NCBI RefSeq assembly: GCF_008369165.1
Contig: NZ_VOBA01000001.1
Span: forward strand, 186,001 to 250,000
Direction: 5' to 3'
Length of the DNA: 64,000 bases
From: Dietzia sp. ANT_WB102
GTDB taxonomy: Bacteria; Actinomycetota; Actinomycetes; Mycobacteriales; Mycobacteriaceae
Made by a program: the position numbers and the translations under genes. The notes under the pieces were generated by a model. It searched no databases. It was not told the origin of the DNA and worked only from the letters and a program-made list of their open reading frames with translations. Below, one piece after another: positions 52,913 through 63,445 of this stretch (its first letter is position 1; every line of letters begins with the position of its first letter).

Positions 52913-53884
52913 ATGGGAGACATCCGCGCGCTCGGCTACATCACTATCGACACCACCGAGCTCGACCGCTGGCGCACCCTCGCCTTTGACGTCCTCGACC
53001 TGGGCGAAGGCGCCGACTCCGACGACGACACCCTCTACCTACGCACGGACGAGCGCGCCCACCGTCTCGTCATCCGCCGCAGCGACACCGACCGGCTCAC
53101 CGCGATGGGCTGGGAGGTCCGCGACGAGCTGGCCCTGGACCGCGTCCGCGCCACACTGCGCGAGCACGGCGTCGACTACCGGGACCTGTCTACGGACGAG
53201 GCCCGCGCACGCAAGGTCGACGAACTCATCGCGCTCGACGACCCCACCGGGCAACCGCTCGAGATTTTCCACGGTGCCGGTCTCGACCACTCCCCCGTGT
53301 CCACGAAGCATCGGACCGAGTTCGTCACCGACGAGCTGGGCCTCGGCCACATCGTGATCCCGTCCACCGACCACGAAGCCACCATCGCCTTCTACCGCGA
53401 CGTCCTGGGATTCCACACCCGCGGCGCGTTCCCGTTCCCGCCGATGCCCGGAATGCCGCCCCTACGGATCCAGTTCATGGGCGTCAACCCCCGACACCAC
53501 AGCTTCGCCGTGATGCCCTCCCCACAAATGGGCCCCGGAATCGTGCACATCATGCTCGAGGTGACCGAGATGGACCGGGTCGCCCAGGCCATGGAGCGCA
53601 CCACCGAACACGGCTTCGCGATCTCCTCCACCCTCGGCCGGCACACCAACGACAAGATGGTGTCCTACTACCTACGCGCCCCCGGCGGCTGGGACATCGA
53701 GTACGGCTACGACGGTCTCACCGTTGACGAGAACCAGTACCTTCCGCAGCTCATCGCCGCGGACAGCTACTGGGGCCACGACTGGTCCGGCAGCGAACCC
53801 CTGGCCTGCACCCTCCCGCCGGGGTCACCCGAGGCCGAAGCGGCCGCAGAAAACTTCGCCGAGCCGATCGTCGAGAACGCCTGA
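52913..53884 (+). CDS. Extradiol ring-cleavage dioxygenase (vicinal oxygen chelate type)
   Basis: 323 residues of two VOC modules. The Fe(II) ligands of BphC/HsaC-type enzymes are visible: His in ELGLGHIVIP, His in NPRHHSFAVM and Glu in GGWDIEYGYDG. It opens catechol-type rings next to the hydroxyl pair. The upstream hydroxylase would supply the catechol, so the pair forms a ring-opening step for an aromatic or steroid-derived phenol; the substrate is unknown. The C terminus ends with a charged tail. A double hairpin terminator follows. Confidence 0.9.
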   Translation: MGDIRALGYITIDTTELDRWRTLAFDVLDLGEGADSDDDTLYLRTDERAHRLVIRRSDTDRLTAMGWEVRDELALDRVRATLREHGVDYRDLSTDEARARKVDELIALDDPTGQPLEIFHGAGLDHSPVSTKHRTEFVTDELGLGHIVIPSTDHEATIAFYRDVLGFHTRGAFPFPPMPGMPPLRIQFMGVNPRHHSFAVMPSPQMGPGIVHIMLEVTEMDRVAQAMERTTEHGFAISSTLGRHTNDKMVSYYLRAPGGWDIEYGYDGLTVDENQYLPQLIAADSYWGHDWSGSEPLACTLPPGSPEAEAAAENFAEPIVENA

Positions 53885-53888
53885 CCCC

Positions 53889-53974
53889 GGCGGGCGACGA
53901 CCAGCAGGGGTCGCCCGCCCGGACGACGACGAGAGCCGCCGCCCGGTCTGCTCGACCGGGCGGCGGCTCTCGTC
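53889..53974. terminator. Double terminator between the dioxygenase and asd
   Basis: Two hairpins in series: 10-bp arms at 53889-53898 and 53910-53919, and a perfect 21-bp stem at 53928-53948 and 53954-53974 with a 5-nt loop. They separate the converging genes. Confidence 0.85.
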
Positions 53975-53987
53975 TCGCGGTGCTGGA

Positions 53988-55160
<1,173 letters not shown>

Positions 55161-55187
55161 TCACACGCGGCCGCACTCCGCGCCGCA

Positions 55188-55216
55188 TTCCGATAACCAG
55201 GAACTGTAAGTATAAT
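55188..55216 (+). promoter_or_regulatory. Consensus-like promoter
   Basis: TTCCGA (55188-55193) and a perfect TATAAT (55211-55216) are separated by 17 nt, ahead of the gene at 55280. The surroundings are locally AT-rich. Confidence 0.55.
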
Positions 55217-55279
55217 TCCATTTTCCGGCCTATGGTGTTGGTTCCACTGAACGGCACTGCCCGGAAAGGGGCGACCACA

Positions 55280-55870
55280 ATGACGGCGAGCATGTCCGGG
55301 TCAGGAATCGGCGAGGCGACTTCAAGATGGGCGCGGATCATGGGGGTGTCGCTCCGACCCTGGTCCGGACAGTCCCCGGCGTCACTGCTCCTCCGGGGAG
55401 CGATCCAACTCGTCCTGTGCGGGTTCTTCCTCTGGTTCGCACTACGTCTGGCAACCGACGGTGAACTCGCGCAATACGCCGAGGAGTTTGCGTCGCTCCG
55501 GCTGATCGCTCTGCTCATCGGCGTCGCGGCCATCGGGGTCGGCGTGCTCGCCCTGGCGCGGATCGCGGTGGGATTCCTCGACTTCTCGACCGCCACGGAG
55601 GTGACCGGGACCGTCGTCAGTGTTCGAGACCGCCAGACTCTGGACTTTCTGCCCCACTCGGCCCTGCAGGCCCTCTACCGCCGCAATCCTCACAGAATCG
55701 ACGCGCGCAAGCGCCGCACCGAGCTCGTCCTGCACACCGACGCGGGCACCCGACAGTGGACCGTGCACAAGTCCGGCCTGGTGCGCGATCTGCGGCGCGG
55801 CACCACGGTCAGACTGACCGTCACCCCGCTGGCCGGTCACGTCTCCCGCGTCACGCCTGTCCCGAGCTGA
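55280..55870 (+). CDS. Membrane protein of unknown function
   Basis: 196 residues. Two membrane helices (about 39-58 and 72-95) are followed by a soluble basic domain with VTGTVVSVRDRQTLDFLPHS, RKRRTELVLHTDAGTRQWTV and LRRGTTVRLTVTPLAGHVSR, which looks like a small beta-barrel. No family is recognised. ATG 55280 has GGAAAGGGG about 9 nt upstream and a consensus-like promoter further up. It lies between asd and lysC on the opposite strand. Confidence 0.65.
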   Translation: MTASMSGSGIGEATSRWARIMGVSLRPWSGQSPASLLLRGAIQLVLCGFFLWFALRLATDGELAQYAEEFASLRLIALLIGVAAIGVGVLALARIAVGFLDFSTATEVTGTVVSVRDRQTLDFLPHSALQALYRRNPHRIDARKRRTELVLHTDAGTRQWTVHKSGLVRDLRRGTTVRLTVTPLAGHVSRVTPVPS

Positions 55871-55925
55871 CGCTCCGCGCCCACCTGGGGTGCGCGCAGC
55901 CCCACCGCGGCCGGTCCCCGCCCCG

Positions 55926-55981
55926 CTGCCAGCGCCGTCACCGCCGCCTGCCATGGCCGTCACCACCGCCTGCCAGCGCCG
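55926..55981. repeat. 22-nt imperfect tandem repeat, 2.5 copies
   Basis: Units begin CTGCCAGCGCCGTCACC (55926), CTGCCATGGCCGTCACC (55948) and CTGCCAGCGCCG (55970). Period 22 nt, with a few differences in the middle unit. Confidence 0.6.
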
Positions 55982-56042
55982 GTATTAGCGCCGACCAACC
56001 TGCGCGGAGTCACCCAGTCCGCGACACCGCTGAGGCGTCGTC

Positions 56043-56071
56043 GGAAAACGCTGCACGCAGTGACTCCACGC
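56043..56071. repeat. 29-nt dispersed repeat, copy 1
   Basis: Matches 57230-57258 at 26 of 29 positions; core AACGCTGCACGCA. The two copies flank the gene at 56190-57110. Read on the minus strand, both copies encode VESLRAAF, and two of three differences are synonymous in that frame. Confidence 0.65.
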
Positions 56072-56189
56072 GCCGCTGACACGGCAACTGCAGCACCCGG
56101 AATCCCGTGGCCGGACGCCGGAACCGCAGAGACTGCTGCGCTATCCACAGCACCCTCCGCCTCCACAGCGAGCACCTGCCCTCTCGAAT

Positions 56190-57110
56190 TTGCTCAGGCT
56201 GCGGCAGCCAGGGTGGGCCACCCTCGTCGTCGTGCCCCGTCTCCCTGGTCCCCCACCGCCCATCCGCACGTTCGCCGACCTCGCGGCCACCCGCGGCCGC
56301 GCCCGGGCGACCGACGGTCACAGGCGTTCCACCATGGGCGCGTGGCTACCGGACCATGTGGCCGACGACTTCCAGGCCCGGTGCGCGGCGCTGGCGTTCG
56401 CGCGGCCCGAGATCGTGGTGACGGGCTGGACGGCCGCGCGGTTCCACGGCCACCAGTGGCCCGATTCCCCCGAGGTGGTGGAGGTGGCGACCGGACGACG
56501 ACGACTCCGCAGGCCCGGCGTCCTCGCCCGCCAATACGACATCCCGCACGCCGAGATCGAAGAATTCTCCGGCCCCGGCGGGCAGCCGATCAGGGTCGCG
56601 TCACCTGCGTGGACTCTGTTCGATCTCGCGCGAAACCTGGAGCGACTTCCCGCCGTGGTCGCGCTGGACGGCAGCAGCCACTTCCCGGTCGACGCCCGGT
56701 ACGCGGTGACGGAGATGTCGAACCGCTATCCGGAGCGTCGGGGCAGCGCTGCCGCCCGGCGTGCCGCGTCCGAGGCGGACCCGAGGGCGGAGTCGCCCAA
56801 GGAAACAGAACTGCGCCTGTTCCTCGTCGACTGCGGATTCGACAGTTTCGTACCCCAGGTCAAGGTCCCCGGCTGCCGCGCCCGGTTGGACCTGGCGGAC
56901 CGCGAGCGCAAGATCGCCGTCGAATACGACGGCAGAGGCCACCTCGAAGCCGGCCAGCACGCGCGGGACCTCGAGCGGTGGCGCGATCTGATCTCGGATG
57001 GGTGGATCATCTTGCCCGTGGGCGTGCGCGACTTGCGCTATCGCCGTGTCGCGCTGAAAGCGCAAGTGCGCGCTGCGCTGGTCTCCAGGGGGTGGCGGCC
57101 GTCGAGCTGA
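56190..57110 (+). CDS. DUF559/AbiEi-like protein with restriction-endonuclease-type C-terminal domain
   Basis: 306 residues. The N-terminal half (LPDHVADDFQARCAALAFA, VVTGWTAARFHGHQ) resembles AbiEi-type antitoxin/regulatory domains; the C-terminal half (about 205-300) has the DUF559/Vsr-like nuclease pattern: VPGCRARLDLADRERKIAVE then YDGRGHLEAGQHARDLERWR. The D and E-x-D/G residues suggest a metal-dependent nuclease fold. Such proteins are abundant in Mycobacteriales with unknown roles. The TTG at 56190 is the earliest start; a shorter start at ATG 56334 is possible. It has no partner gene nearby and is flanked by 29-nt repeats. Confidence 0.7.
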   Translation: MLRLRQPGWATLVVVPRLPGPPPPIRTFADLAATRGRARATDGHRRSTMGAWLPDHVADDFQARCAALAFARPEIVVTGWTAARFHGHQWPDSPEVVEVATGRRRLRRPGVLARQYDIPHAEIEEFSGPGGQPIRVASPAWTLFDLARNLERLPAVVALDGSSHFPVDARYAVTEMSNRYPERRGSAAARRAASEADPRAESPKETELRLFLVDCGFDSFVPQVKVPGCRARLDLADRERKIAVEYDGRGHLEAGQHARDLERWRDLISDGWIILPVGVRDLRYRRVALKAQVRAALVSRGWRPSS

Positions 57111-57229
57111 CCGCGGAGCGGTCCGGCGGGGCGTCGGGGCGGCGGGGCGGGGCGGCAGGGACGCGCGCGGGCAGCAGGGCGGGGCGGGGCGTGGAGTCAC
57201 TCCGTCAGCAACGCCAGCCGACCGTCCTG

Positions 57230-57258
57230 GGGAAACGCTGCACGCAACGACTCCACGC
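57230..57258. repeat. 29-nt dispersed repeat, copy 2
   Basis: Near-identical to 56043-56071 (3 differences). Its last 10 bases also pair with an inverted copy beginning at 57189. On the minus strand a 19-codon frame starts with GTG at 57257 and stops at 57198. Confidence 0.65.
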
Positions 57259-57345
57259 AGAGTGCGAGGGGCAGCCGGGCGGCGGGGCGGAGGGGCGGGG
57301 ACGCGCGGGGGCAGCAGCGGGCAGTGCGGAGCCGGGTGGACGAGT

Positions 57346-57377
57346 CCGGGGCCGCCCCTGTTGTGGGACGGCCCCGG
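57346..57377 (-). terminator. Hairpin downstream of lysC
   Basis: CCGGGGCCG / CGGCCCCGG with 9-bp perfect arms and further partial pairing inside, 68-100 nt beyond the lysC stop. No T run. Confidence 0.45.
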
Positions 57378-57378
57378 T

Positions 57379-57428
57379 CGCGAGTGTCGCGTGGCGGGTG
57401 TCGTGCCGCGAGTGTCGCGTGGCGGGTG
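57379..57428. repeat. Perfect 22-bp direct repeat
   Basis: The sequence beginning CGCGAGTGTCGCGTGGC occurs at 57379-57400 and identically at 57407-57428, with TCGTGC between. It lies 18 nt beyond the lysC stop codon. Confidence 0.75.
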
Positions 57429-57445
57429 AGCGCCTGAGCGGTGGG

Positions 57446-57961
57446 TCAGCGGCCGGTGCCGGCGTAGACCTTCGCCACGTCGTCTCCGCCCAGCTCGAAA
57501 GCCGCGTGCAGAGCGCGGACGCTATCCGACAACTCCTCCTCGCGGACCAGCGCAGAGATGCGAATCTCCGAGGTGGAGAGGAGCTCGATGTTGATGCCGG
57601 CCTCGGACAGCGACTCACAGAACGTCGCGGTGACGCCCGGGTGAGACTTCATACCGGCGCCGACCAGGGACACCTTGCCGACGTTGTCGTCGTAGAGCAC
57701 CTGGTCGATGCCCAGCTCGTCCTTCGCCTTGGACAGCACCTCGACCGCCTTGGCACCGACCTCACGCGGGCAGGTGAAGGTGATGTCCGTCTTGCCCTCC
57801 GCCTTGGACACGTTCTGCAGGACCATGTCGATGTTGATTTCGGCGTCGGCGACCGCCCTGAAGATCTTGGCCGCGTACCCGGGCTGGTCGGGGATGCCGA
57901 CGACCGTGATCTTGGCCTCCGAGGAATCGTGAGCGACTCCGGTGAGCAGTGCGTCTTCCAC
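57446..57961 (-). CDS. lysC: Aspartokinase beta subunit (internal in-frame start)
   Basis: GTG 57961 is preceded by GGAGG at 8 nt and opens the reading [20 protein letters not shown], the same place at which the beta subunit of corynebacterial LysC starts. The product of 171 residues contains only the two ACT domains. It would assemble with the full-length protein to form the regulatory interface. Confidence 0.75.
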   Translation of the reverse strand: MEDALLTGVAHDSSEAKITVVGIPDQPGYAAKIFRAVADAEINIDMVLQNVSKAEGKTDITFTCPREVGAKAVEVLSKAKDELGIDQVLYDDNVGKVSLVGAGMKSHPGVTATFCESLSEAGINIELLSTSEIRISALVREEELSDSVRALHAAFELGGDDVAKVYAGTGR

Positions 57962-58708
57962 GGGAATGTCCTCCACATTTCCGGCCACGAGCGTGCCCGG
58001 GTTGGTCGAATACGAAGAGCGGACGCGCAGCGGCACGTTGTGGCGGCGGGCGAACTCCACGCTACGCAGGTTGAGGATCTTGGATCCGACGGCGGCCATC
58101 TCCTGCATCTCCTCGTAAGAGATGGTGTCGAGCTTGCGGGCATTCGGCACGATGCGGGGATCCGAGGTGTACACGCCGTCGACGTCCGAGTAGATCTCGC
58201 AGACGTCTGCGCCGAGCGCCGCCGCCATGGCGACCGCAGTGGTGTCCGAACCGCCGCGCCCCAGTGTGGTGACGTCCCGGGTCTCGCGGGACACACCCTG
58301 GAAGCCTGCGACGAGCGCGATCTTGCCCTGGTCCAGGGCGTCACGTACGCGGCCCGGGGTGATGTCGATGATCCGACTGTTGCCGTGCCTGGTGGTGGTA
58401 ATGATCCCGGCCTGGGACCCCGTGAACGAGTACGCCTCCATCCCGAAGGAACTGATCGCCATCGCGAGCAGCGCATTGGAGATGCGCTCACCCGACGTCA
58501 GCAGCATGTCCATTTCGCGTTGCGGCGGGGACGGACAGACCTGATCCGCCAGATCAAGTAGCTCGTCGGTCGTGTCGCCCATGGCAGACGCCACGACGAC
58601 GACGTCGTTACCCGCTTTCCTAGTCTCCACGATCCGTTCGGCGACCCGACGAATTCGTTCTGCGGACTCCACGGAGGAGCCGCCGTACTTCTGCACTACG
58701 AGTGCCAC
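57446..58708 (-). CDS. lysC: Aspartokinase, alpha subunit (with internal beta-subunit start)
   Basis: 420 residues, very similar in outline to the corynebacterial enzyme. It phosphorylates aspartate, the first step to lysine, threonine and methionine. Kinase motif [20 protein letters not shown] at the N terminus, [11 protein letters not shown] and [14 protein letters not shown] in the active site, and two ACT domains from about residue 265 for feedback control. The start is GTG 58708. An internal GTG at 57961 with a strong GGAGG would give a 171-residue beta subunit, as in the alpha2beta2 enzymes. It is divergent from the transporter gene at 58780. Confidence 0.96.
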   Translation of the reverse strand: MALVVQKYGGSSVESAERIRRVAERIVETRKAGNDVVVVASAMGDTTDELLDLADQVCPSPPQREMDMLLTSGERISNALLAMAISSFGMEAYSFTGSQAGIITTTRHGNSRIIDITPGRVRDALDQGKIALVAGFQGVSRETRDVTTLGRGGSDTTAVAMAAALGADVCEIYSDVDGVYTSDPRIVPNARKLDTISYEEMQEMAAVGSKILNLRSVEFARRHNVPLRVRSSYSTNPGTLVAGNVEDIPVEDALLTGVAHDSSEAKITVVGIPDQPGYAAKIFRAVADAEINIDMVLQNVSKAEGKTDITFTCPREVGAKAVEVLSKAKDELGIDQVLYDDNVGKVSLVGAGMKSHPGVTATFCESLSEAGINIELLSTSEIRISALVREEELSDSVRALHAAFELGGDDVAKVYAGTGR

Positions 58709-58779
58709 GCGGTCACACCCTTCCGGTGTTGATCGGCTTAACGCAGCCCTACTTTACGGGAGGTGTTTACTCATCAGTG

Positions 58780-59631
58780 ATGAGTGAAACCTGGGCGGCA
58801 GTTCTCCTGGCCCTCGCATCAGCCTTCAGCCAGGCGTTCGGAACCGTTATGCGACACCGATCACCACGCCGTGCGAAGGGCCGACACGAGGGCCCGTTCG
58901 GCGTCCTGTCCAGCCGGTACTGGTGGACCGGCATGGTCATCAGCCTCATCGGGTTCGCCTTCCAGGGCTTCGGGCTTGCGTTCGGCTCACTCATCCTCGT
59001 CCAGACGATCACCGTCCTCTCGCTGACCTTCGCGCTGCCTCTCGGAGCCTGGGTCACCGGGCGACGAGTCACCAAGACCGAACTCTTCTGGGGGCACGTC
59101 CTGGCGGGATGCGTGATCGTGCTCGTCATCTACGGACGGCCGACCGGAGGGAACGCGCATCCGCCCGGGTGGCAGTGGGCACTGGCGTGCACGGGGGGAC
59201 TCCTCGTCGTCGTCGTCCTCCTCCGTCTCTCACAGAACCGCAGCTCCAACGGTGACCGTGCCCTCCTCCTGGGCGTGGCCGGCGGCACCGCGTTCGCCTA
59301 CGTCGCGCTCCTGACGAAGGGGGTCGCCGAACGGTGGCACGATGGCGGGTTGTTCACTGTGGCCACGACCGGCGAGGTGTACGGCCTGGGAGTGGCCGCG
59401 GTCGCCGCACTCACGCTGCAACAGATGTCGTTCTCCGCCGGCGCCGTGCATCAGGCGGTGCCCGCCTCGACGGTCACGACACCTGTGGTGTCGCTCGGAC
59501 TGGGGGTGGTGGTGCTGGGTGAGTGGTTCGCGGTCGACGGTGCCGAACTGCTGATCCTGGGCGTCACCTTGGCCGTGATGGTGCTCGCGACGGTGCGGCT
59601 CGCACACAAGGAAGTCGACGCGGCGTCGTGA
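58780..59631 (+). CDS. DMT-type membrane transporter
   Basis: 283 residues with nine to ten predicted membrane helices of the drug/metabolite transporter fold (NIPA/EamA group): WAAVLLALASAFSQAFGTVM, FGSLILVQTITVLSLTFALP, VTGRRVTKTELFWGHVLAG and VVSLGLGVVVLGEWFAVDGA. The substrate is unknown. ATG 58780 was chosen; GGGAGG is 17 nt upstream and a GTG between the two is possible as an alternative start. It is divergent from lysC with about 70 nt between the starts. Confidence 0.8.
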   Translation: MSETWAAVLLALASAFSQAFGTVMRHRSPRRAKGRHEGPFGVLSSRYWWTGMVISLIGFAFQGFGLAFGSLILVQTITVLSLTFALPLGAWVTGRRVTKTELFWGHVLAGCVIVLVIYGRPTGGNAHPPGWQWALACTGGLLVVVVLLRLSQNRSSNGDRALLLGVAGGTAFAYVALLTKGVAERWHDGGLFTVATTGEVYGLGVAAVAALTLQQMSFSAGAVHQAVPASTVTTPVVSLGLGVVVLGEWFAVDGAELLILGVTLAVMVLATVRLAHKEVDAAS

Positions 59632-59754
59632 CGCGGCCCTCCCCTGGAGCGACGCGCTCGACGTAACACCAGCGCCATGGACTGCGACGTCCTCAGTATG
59701 AGGATCTTCACGCAGCGGCCCGACAATTCCCCGCGACCACCTAAGCTGAACCTC

Positions 59755-60621
59755 ATGCGCCTCATTAGTCCCAGCGGAACCATGCGGTCTCGCCGTCTCA
59801 CGGCCGCTCCGCGCCGCGCTCGAGCCGCCCGCCCCGCCCGCCCCGGCCGGCTCGCTGCCGCAGCTGGCGCCGTCGTCGGGACGGTCGCCGCCTCCCTCGC
59901 GGTCGCGACACCGACCGCCGGGGCGGTCGTCAACGGCACCCCCTCCGGACCTGCCCCCTGGGCCGTGCAGATCACCACGTTCGCCAGCGCCCTCGGGGCG
60001 CCGTGCTCAGGCGTGGTCGTCCACCCGTACTGGGTCGCCACCGCCGCCCACTGCGGCCCGTCCGACCCGGGCTCCTACACCCTGGGATTCGGCAACTGGG
60101 CCACCGTGCCCGGCGGCTTCGCCGTGACTGCCTCCCTCGCGACCCCGCAGAGTGTGGGCGCGTTCGGCTCCCTCGACACCGGCAGCCTCGGCCGCCACAC
60201 CCCCGCCGCGGTCTACAAGGCCCCCGCCGGGGACGTCATGCTCATCAAGCTCCGCCATCCCGCACCGTCACCATCCGTACTGCGCGCCGGAATCGACCCC
60301 GGTCCGGGCGCCGTACTGCGCTTCCACGGATTCGGCGAAACCTCCCCCCGCGGGCTGCGCTCACCCGAACTCCGCACCGGCCTGACCCGCCTCGACCGGA
60401 TGGAACCACGCGCCGGTTCGCGCATCGGCCGCTCCCACACCATCGAGGGCGGATACGGCCTCGGCGACTCCGGCGGACCCGTCTTCCAGGGCGACCGCCT
60501 GGTGGGCATCCACTCCGGCTCCGACCACGCCCGCCAGCAGCCCAACGGCACCAACCCGGCGTGGTTCGAATCGATCCCCGCCCAGAACGGCTGGATCGAC
60601 TGGATGATCGCCAATCGATGA
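59755..60621 (+). CDS. Exported trypsin-like serine protease
   Basis: 288 residues. A long basic N terminus (RSRRLTAAPRRARAARPARP) and hydrophobic segment act as a signal peptide, cleaved near PTAGAVVNG. The S1 triad is His99 (TAAHC), Asp160 (GDVMLIKL) and Ser239 (GDSGGPV). Only two cysteines are obvious (CSGVVV and AAHC), giving one disulfide. The start is uncertain: ATG 59755 follows TAAGCT at a -10-like distance and could be leaderless; ATG 59782 is the alternative. No partner gene is adjacent. Confidence 0.87.
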   Translation: MRLISPSGTMRSRRLTAAPRRARAARPARPGRLAAAAGAVVGTVAASLAVATPTAGAVVNGTPSGPAPWAVQITTFASALGAPCSGVVVHPYWVATAAHCGPSDPGSYTLGFGNWATVPGGFAVTASLATPQSVGAFGSLDTGSLGRHTPAAVYKAPAGDVMLIKLRHPAPSPSVLRAGIDPGPGAVLRFHGFGETSPRGLRSPELRTGLTRLDRMEPRAGSRIGRSHTIEGGYGLGDSGGPVFQGDRLVGIHSGSDHARQQPNGTNPAWFESIPAQNGWIDWMIANR

Positions 60622-60673
60622 CCCCGGCCACAATGGAATGCCGCACCGCGCCGGAGTTTGCCACACTGGACCA

Positions 60674-61105
60674 ATGACCCCGTCGGAGCTCGTGATCCGC
60701 CGCGCCTCCCGCGCGGATGTGGACCTCGTGCTGTCGGCCGGCGACCTGTTCACCACGCCACCCACCGCGGAGTGGACACAGGACTTCCTCGACCGCGGGT
60801 CGAACCTGCTCGTCCTCGCACTACACGACGAGGTCCCTGTAGGGATGCTCATCGCGGTCGAGGCAGGGCACCTCGGCGCCAGCCCCGACCTGTTCGTCTA
60901 CGACATCCGGGTCCGCGAGGGTCTCCGCGGCCAGGGCATTGCTCACCAGCTGGTCGACAAGGCGGTAGAAGTCGCCGAGGAAGCCGGCTGCAGCAGGGTG
61001 TGGGGAACGAAGCCCCTGCCGGCGGACCTCGAACAGAACCTGCCGCTGAGCCAGACCGAGCGGGGCACCACCGAACCGTCGACCTTCGTCATTCCGATTC
61101 AGTGA
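60674..61105 (+). CDS. GNAT-family acetyltransferase
   Basis: 143 residues with the GNAT fold. The acetyl-CoA-binding motif is VREGLRGQGIAHQLVDKAVE near residue 85, after LFVYDIRVREG (motif A strand). The substrate, perhaps an amine or antibiotic, is not known. ATG 60674 was chosen as the first methionine after the protease gene; upstream residues do not match the family. Confidence 0.85.
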   Translation: MTPSELVIRRASRADVDLVLSAGDLFTTPPTAEWTQDFLDRGSNLLVLALHDEVPVGMLIAVEAGHLGASPDLFVYDIRVREGLRGQGIAHQLVDKAVEVAEEAGCSRVWGTKPLPADLEQNLPLSQTERGTTEPSTFVIPIQ

Positions 61106-61126
61106 CGTCACGGGAGAAGGTGTATT

Positions 61127-61180
61127 GTGGCCCTCATGCAGCGCGTGCTCCTTCTTGGGTGCCGCGGCGGGGCCCGCTGA
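61127..61180 (+). CDS. leuL: leuA leader peptide (17 residues)
   Basis: GTG 61127 with GAGAAGG 6 nt upstream opens VALMQRVLLLGCRGGAR and stops with TGA at 61178-61180. Three consecutive leucine codons CTC-CTT-CTT (four Leu in total) make this a classic attenuation leader for a leucine operon. A shorter start at ATG 61136 leaves the leucines in place. It is below the usual gene length and is judged by position and codon content. Confidence 0.75.
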   Translation: MALMQRVLLLGCRGGAR

Positions 61181-61182
61181 GG

Positions 61183-61223
61183 CGGACCGGCTCCCCGTCG
61201 CGGGATCTCGTCGCGCCGGTCCG
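61183..61223 (+). promoter_or_regulatory. Hairpin of the leuA attenuator region
   Basis: CGGACCGG (61183-61190) pairs with CCGGTCCG (61216-61223), just after the leader-peptide stop. Inner CGCG pairs extend it. A second small stem GATC-cttca-GATC follows. There is no T run, so control may act on ribosome access to leuA as well as on termination. Confidence 0.55.
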
Positions 61224-61253
61224 ATCCTTCAGATCGCCCTTCCAGGAAGTTGA

Positions 61254-63122
<1,869 letters not shown>

Positions 63123-63445
63123 GGCTCGTCGGACGGCGCTGAGGGTTAGGCCAGTACGCGCCCCGAGAAGAGCGGTCCCGCACCCATCGCCGCAAGGCTG
63201 GTGCGCGGACCGCTTTTCTCGTTGGGCGCCAAACGCCGGCGGTTGCGGGACGGTGCCATCACCGTGTGGTGGGTCACCCGACCTCGCCCCTCCCTCCGGC
63301 GAAAAGCGCCACTCCAGTCACATCACTCTCATGTATCACTTGGGTAACGACGGTCTCGATTTGATTACGGGGAGCGCGTAATGTGGCGGCGGGTCGCGCC
63401 GATATGCAAGGCGGCCGTCCTCCGCAACCTCAGTCTGGAGCTCCT
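63123..63445. other. Intergenic region: leuA terminator and amidase promoter
   Basis: A 323-nt gap. It holds the leuA terminator (63165-63220) and, further on, an AT-richer segment around 63330-63380 suitable for a promoter of the exported amidase gene. No clear riboswitch motif is visible. Confidence 0.5.
63165..63220 (+). terminator. Intrinsic terminator of leuA
   Basis: A long stem GAGAAGAGCGGTCC / GGACCGCTTTTCTC, with one G-U pair, extends inward through CGCACC / GGTGCG with one bulged base. The TTTT run sits at the 3' foot. It stands 43 nt beyond the leuA stop. Confidence 0.8.

Larger units (their letters stand above)
55871..56189. other. Intergenic region with tandem and dispersed repeats
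   Basis: A 319-nt gap with no certain gene. It contains a 22-nt tandem repeat (2.5 copies, 55926-55981) and one copy of a 29-nt repeat (56043-56071) that recurs at 57230-57258. Confidence 0.5.
57111..57445. other. Repeat- and hairpin-rich region downstream of lysC
   Basis: A 335-nt gap between converging genes. It holds a GGGGC-rich stretch (57121-57190), an inverted repeat GCGTGGAGTC / GACTCCACGC (57189-57198 and 57249-57258), the second 29-nt repeat, a large hairpin (57346-57377) and a perfect 22-bp direct repeat (57379-57428). No gene is supported. Confidence 0.5.

Noticed and set aside
56060-58561. Plus-strand open frame of 833 codons
   Set aside because: It runs antisense across lysC and low-complexity DNA; the residues are Arg/Gly-rich with no family features, while lysC on the other strand is certain.
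63330-63445. Riboswitch (c-di-AMP type) upstream of the amidase gene
   Set aside because: Such elements precede cell-wall hydrolase genes in actinobacteria, but I could not find the conserved core here.
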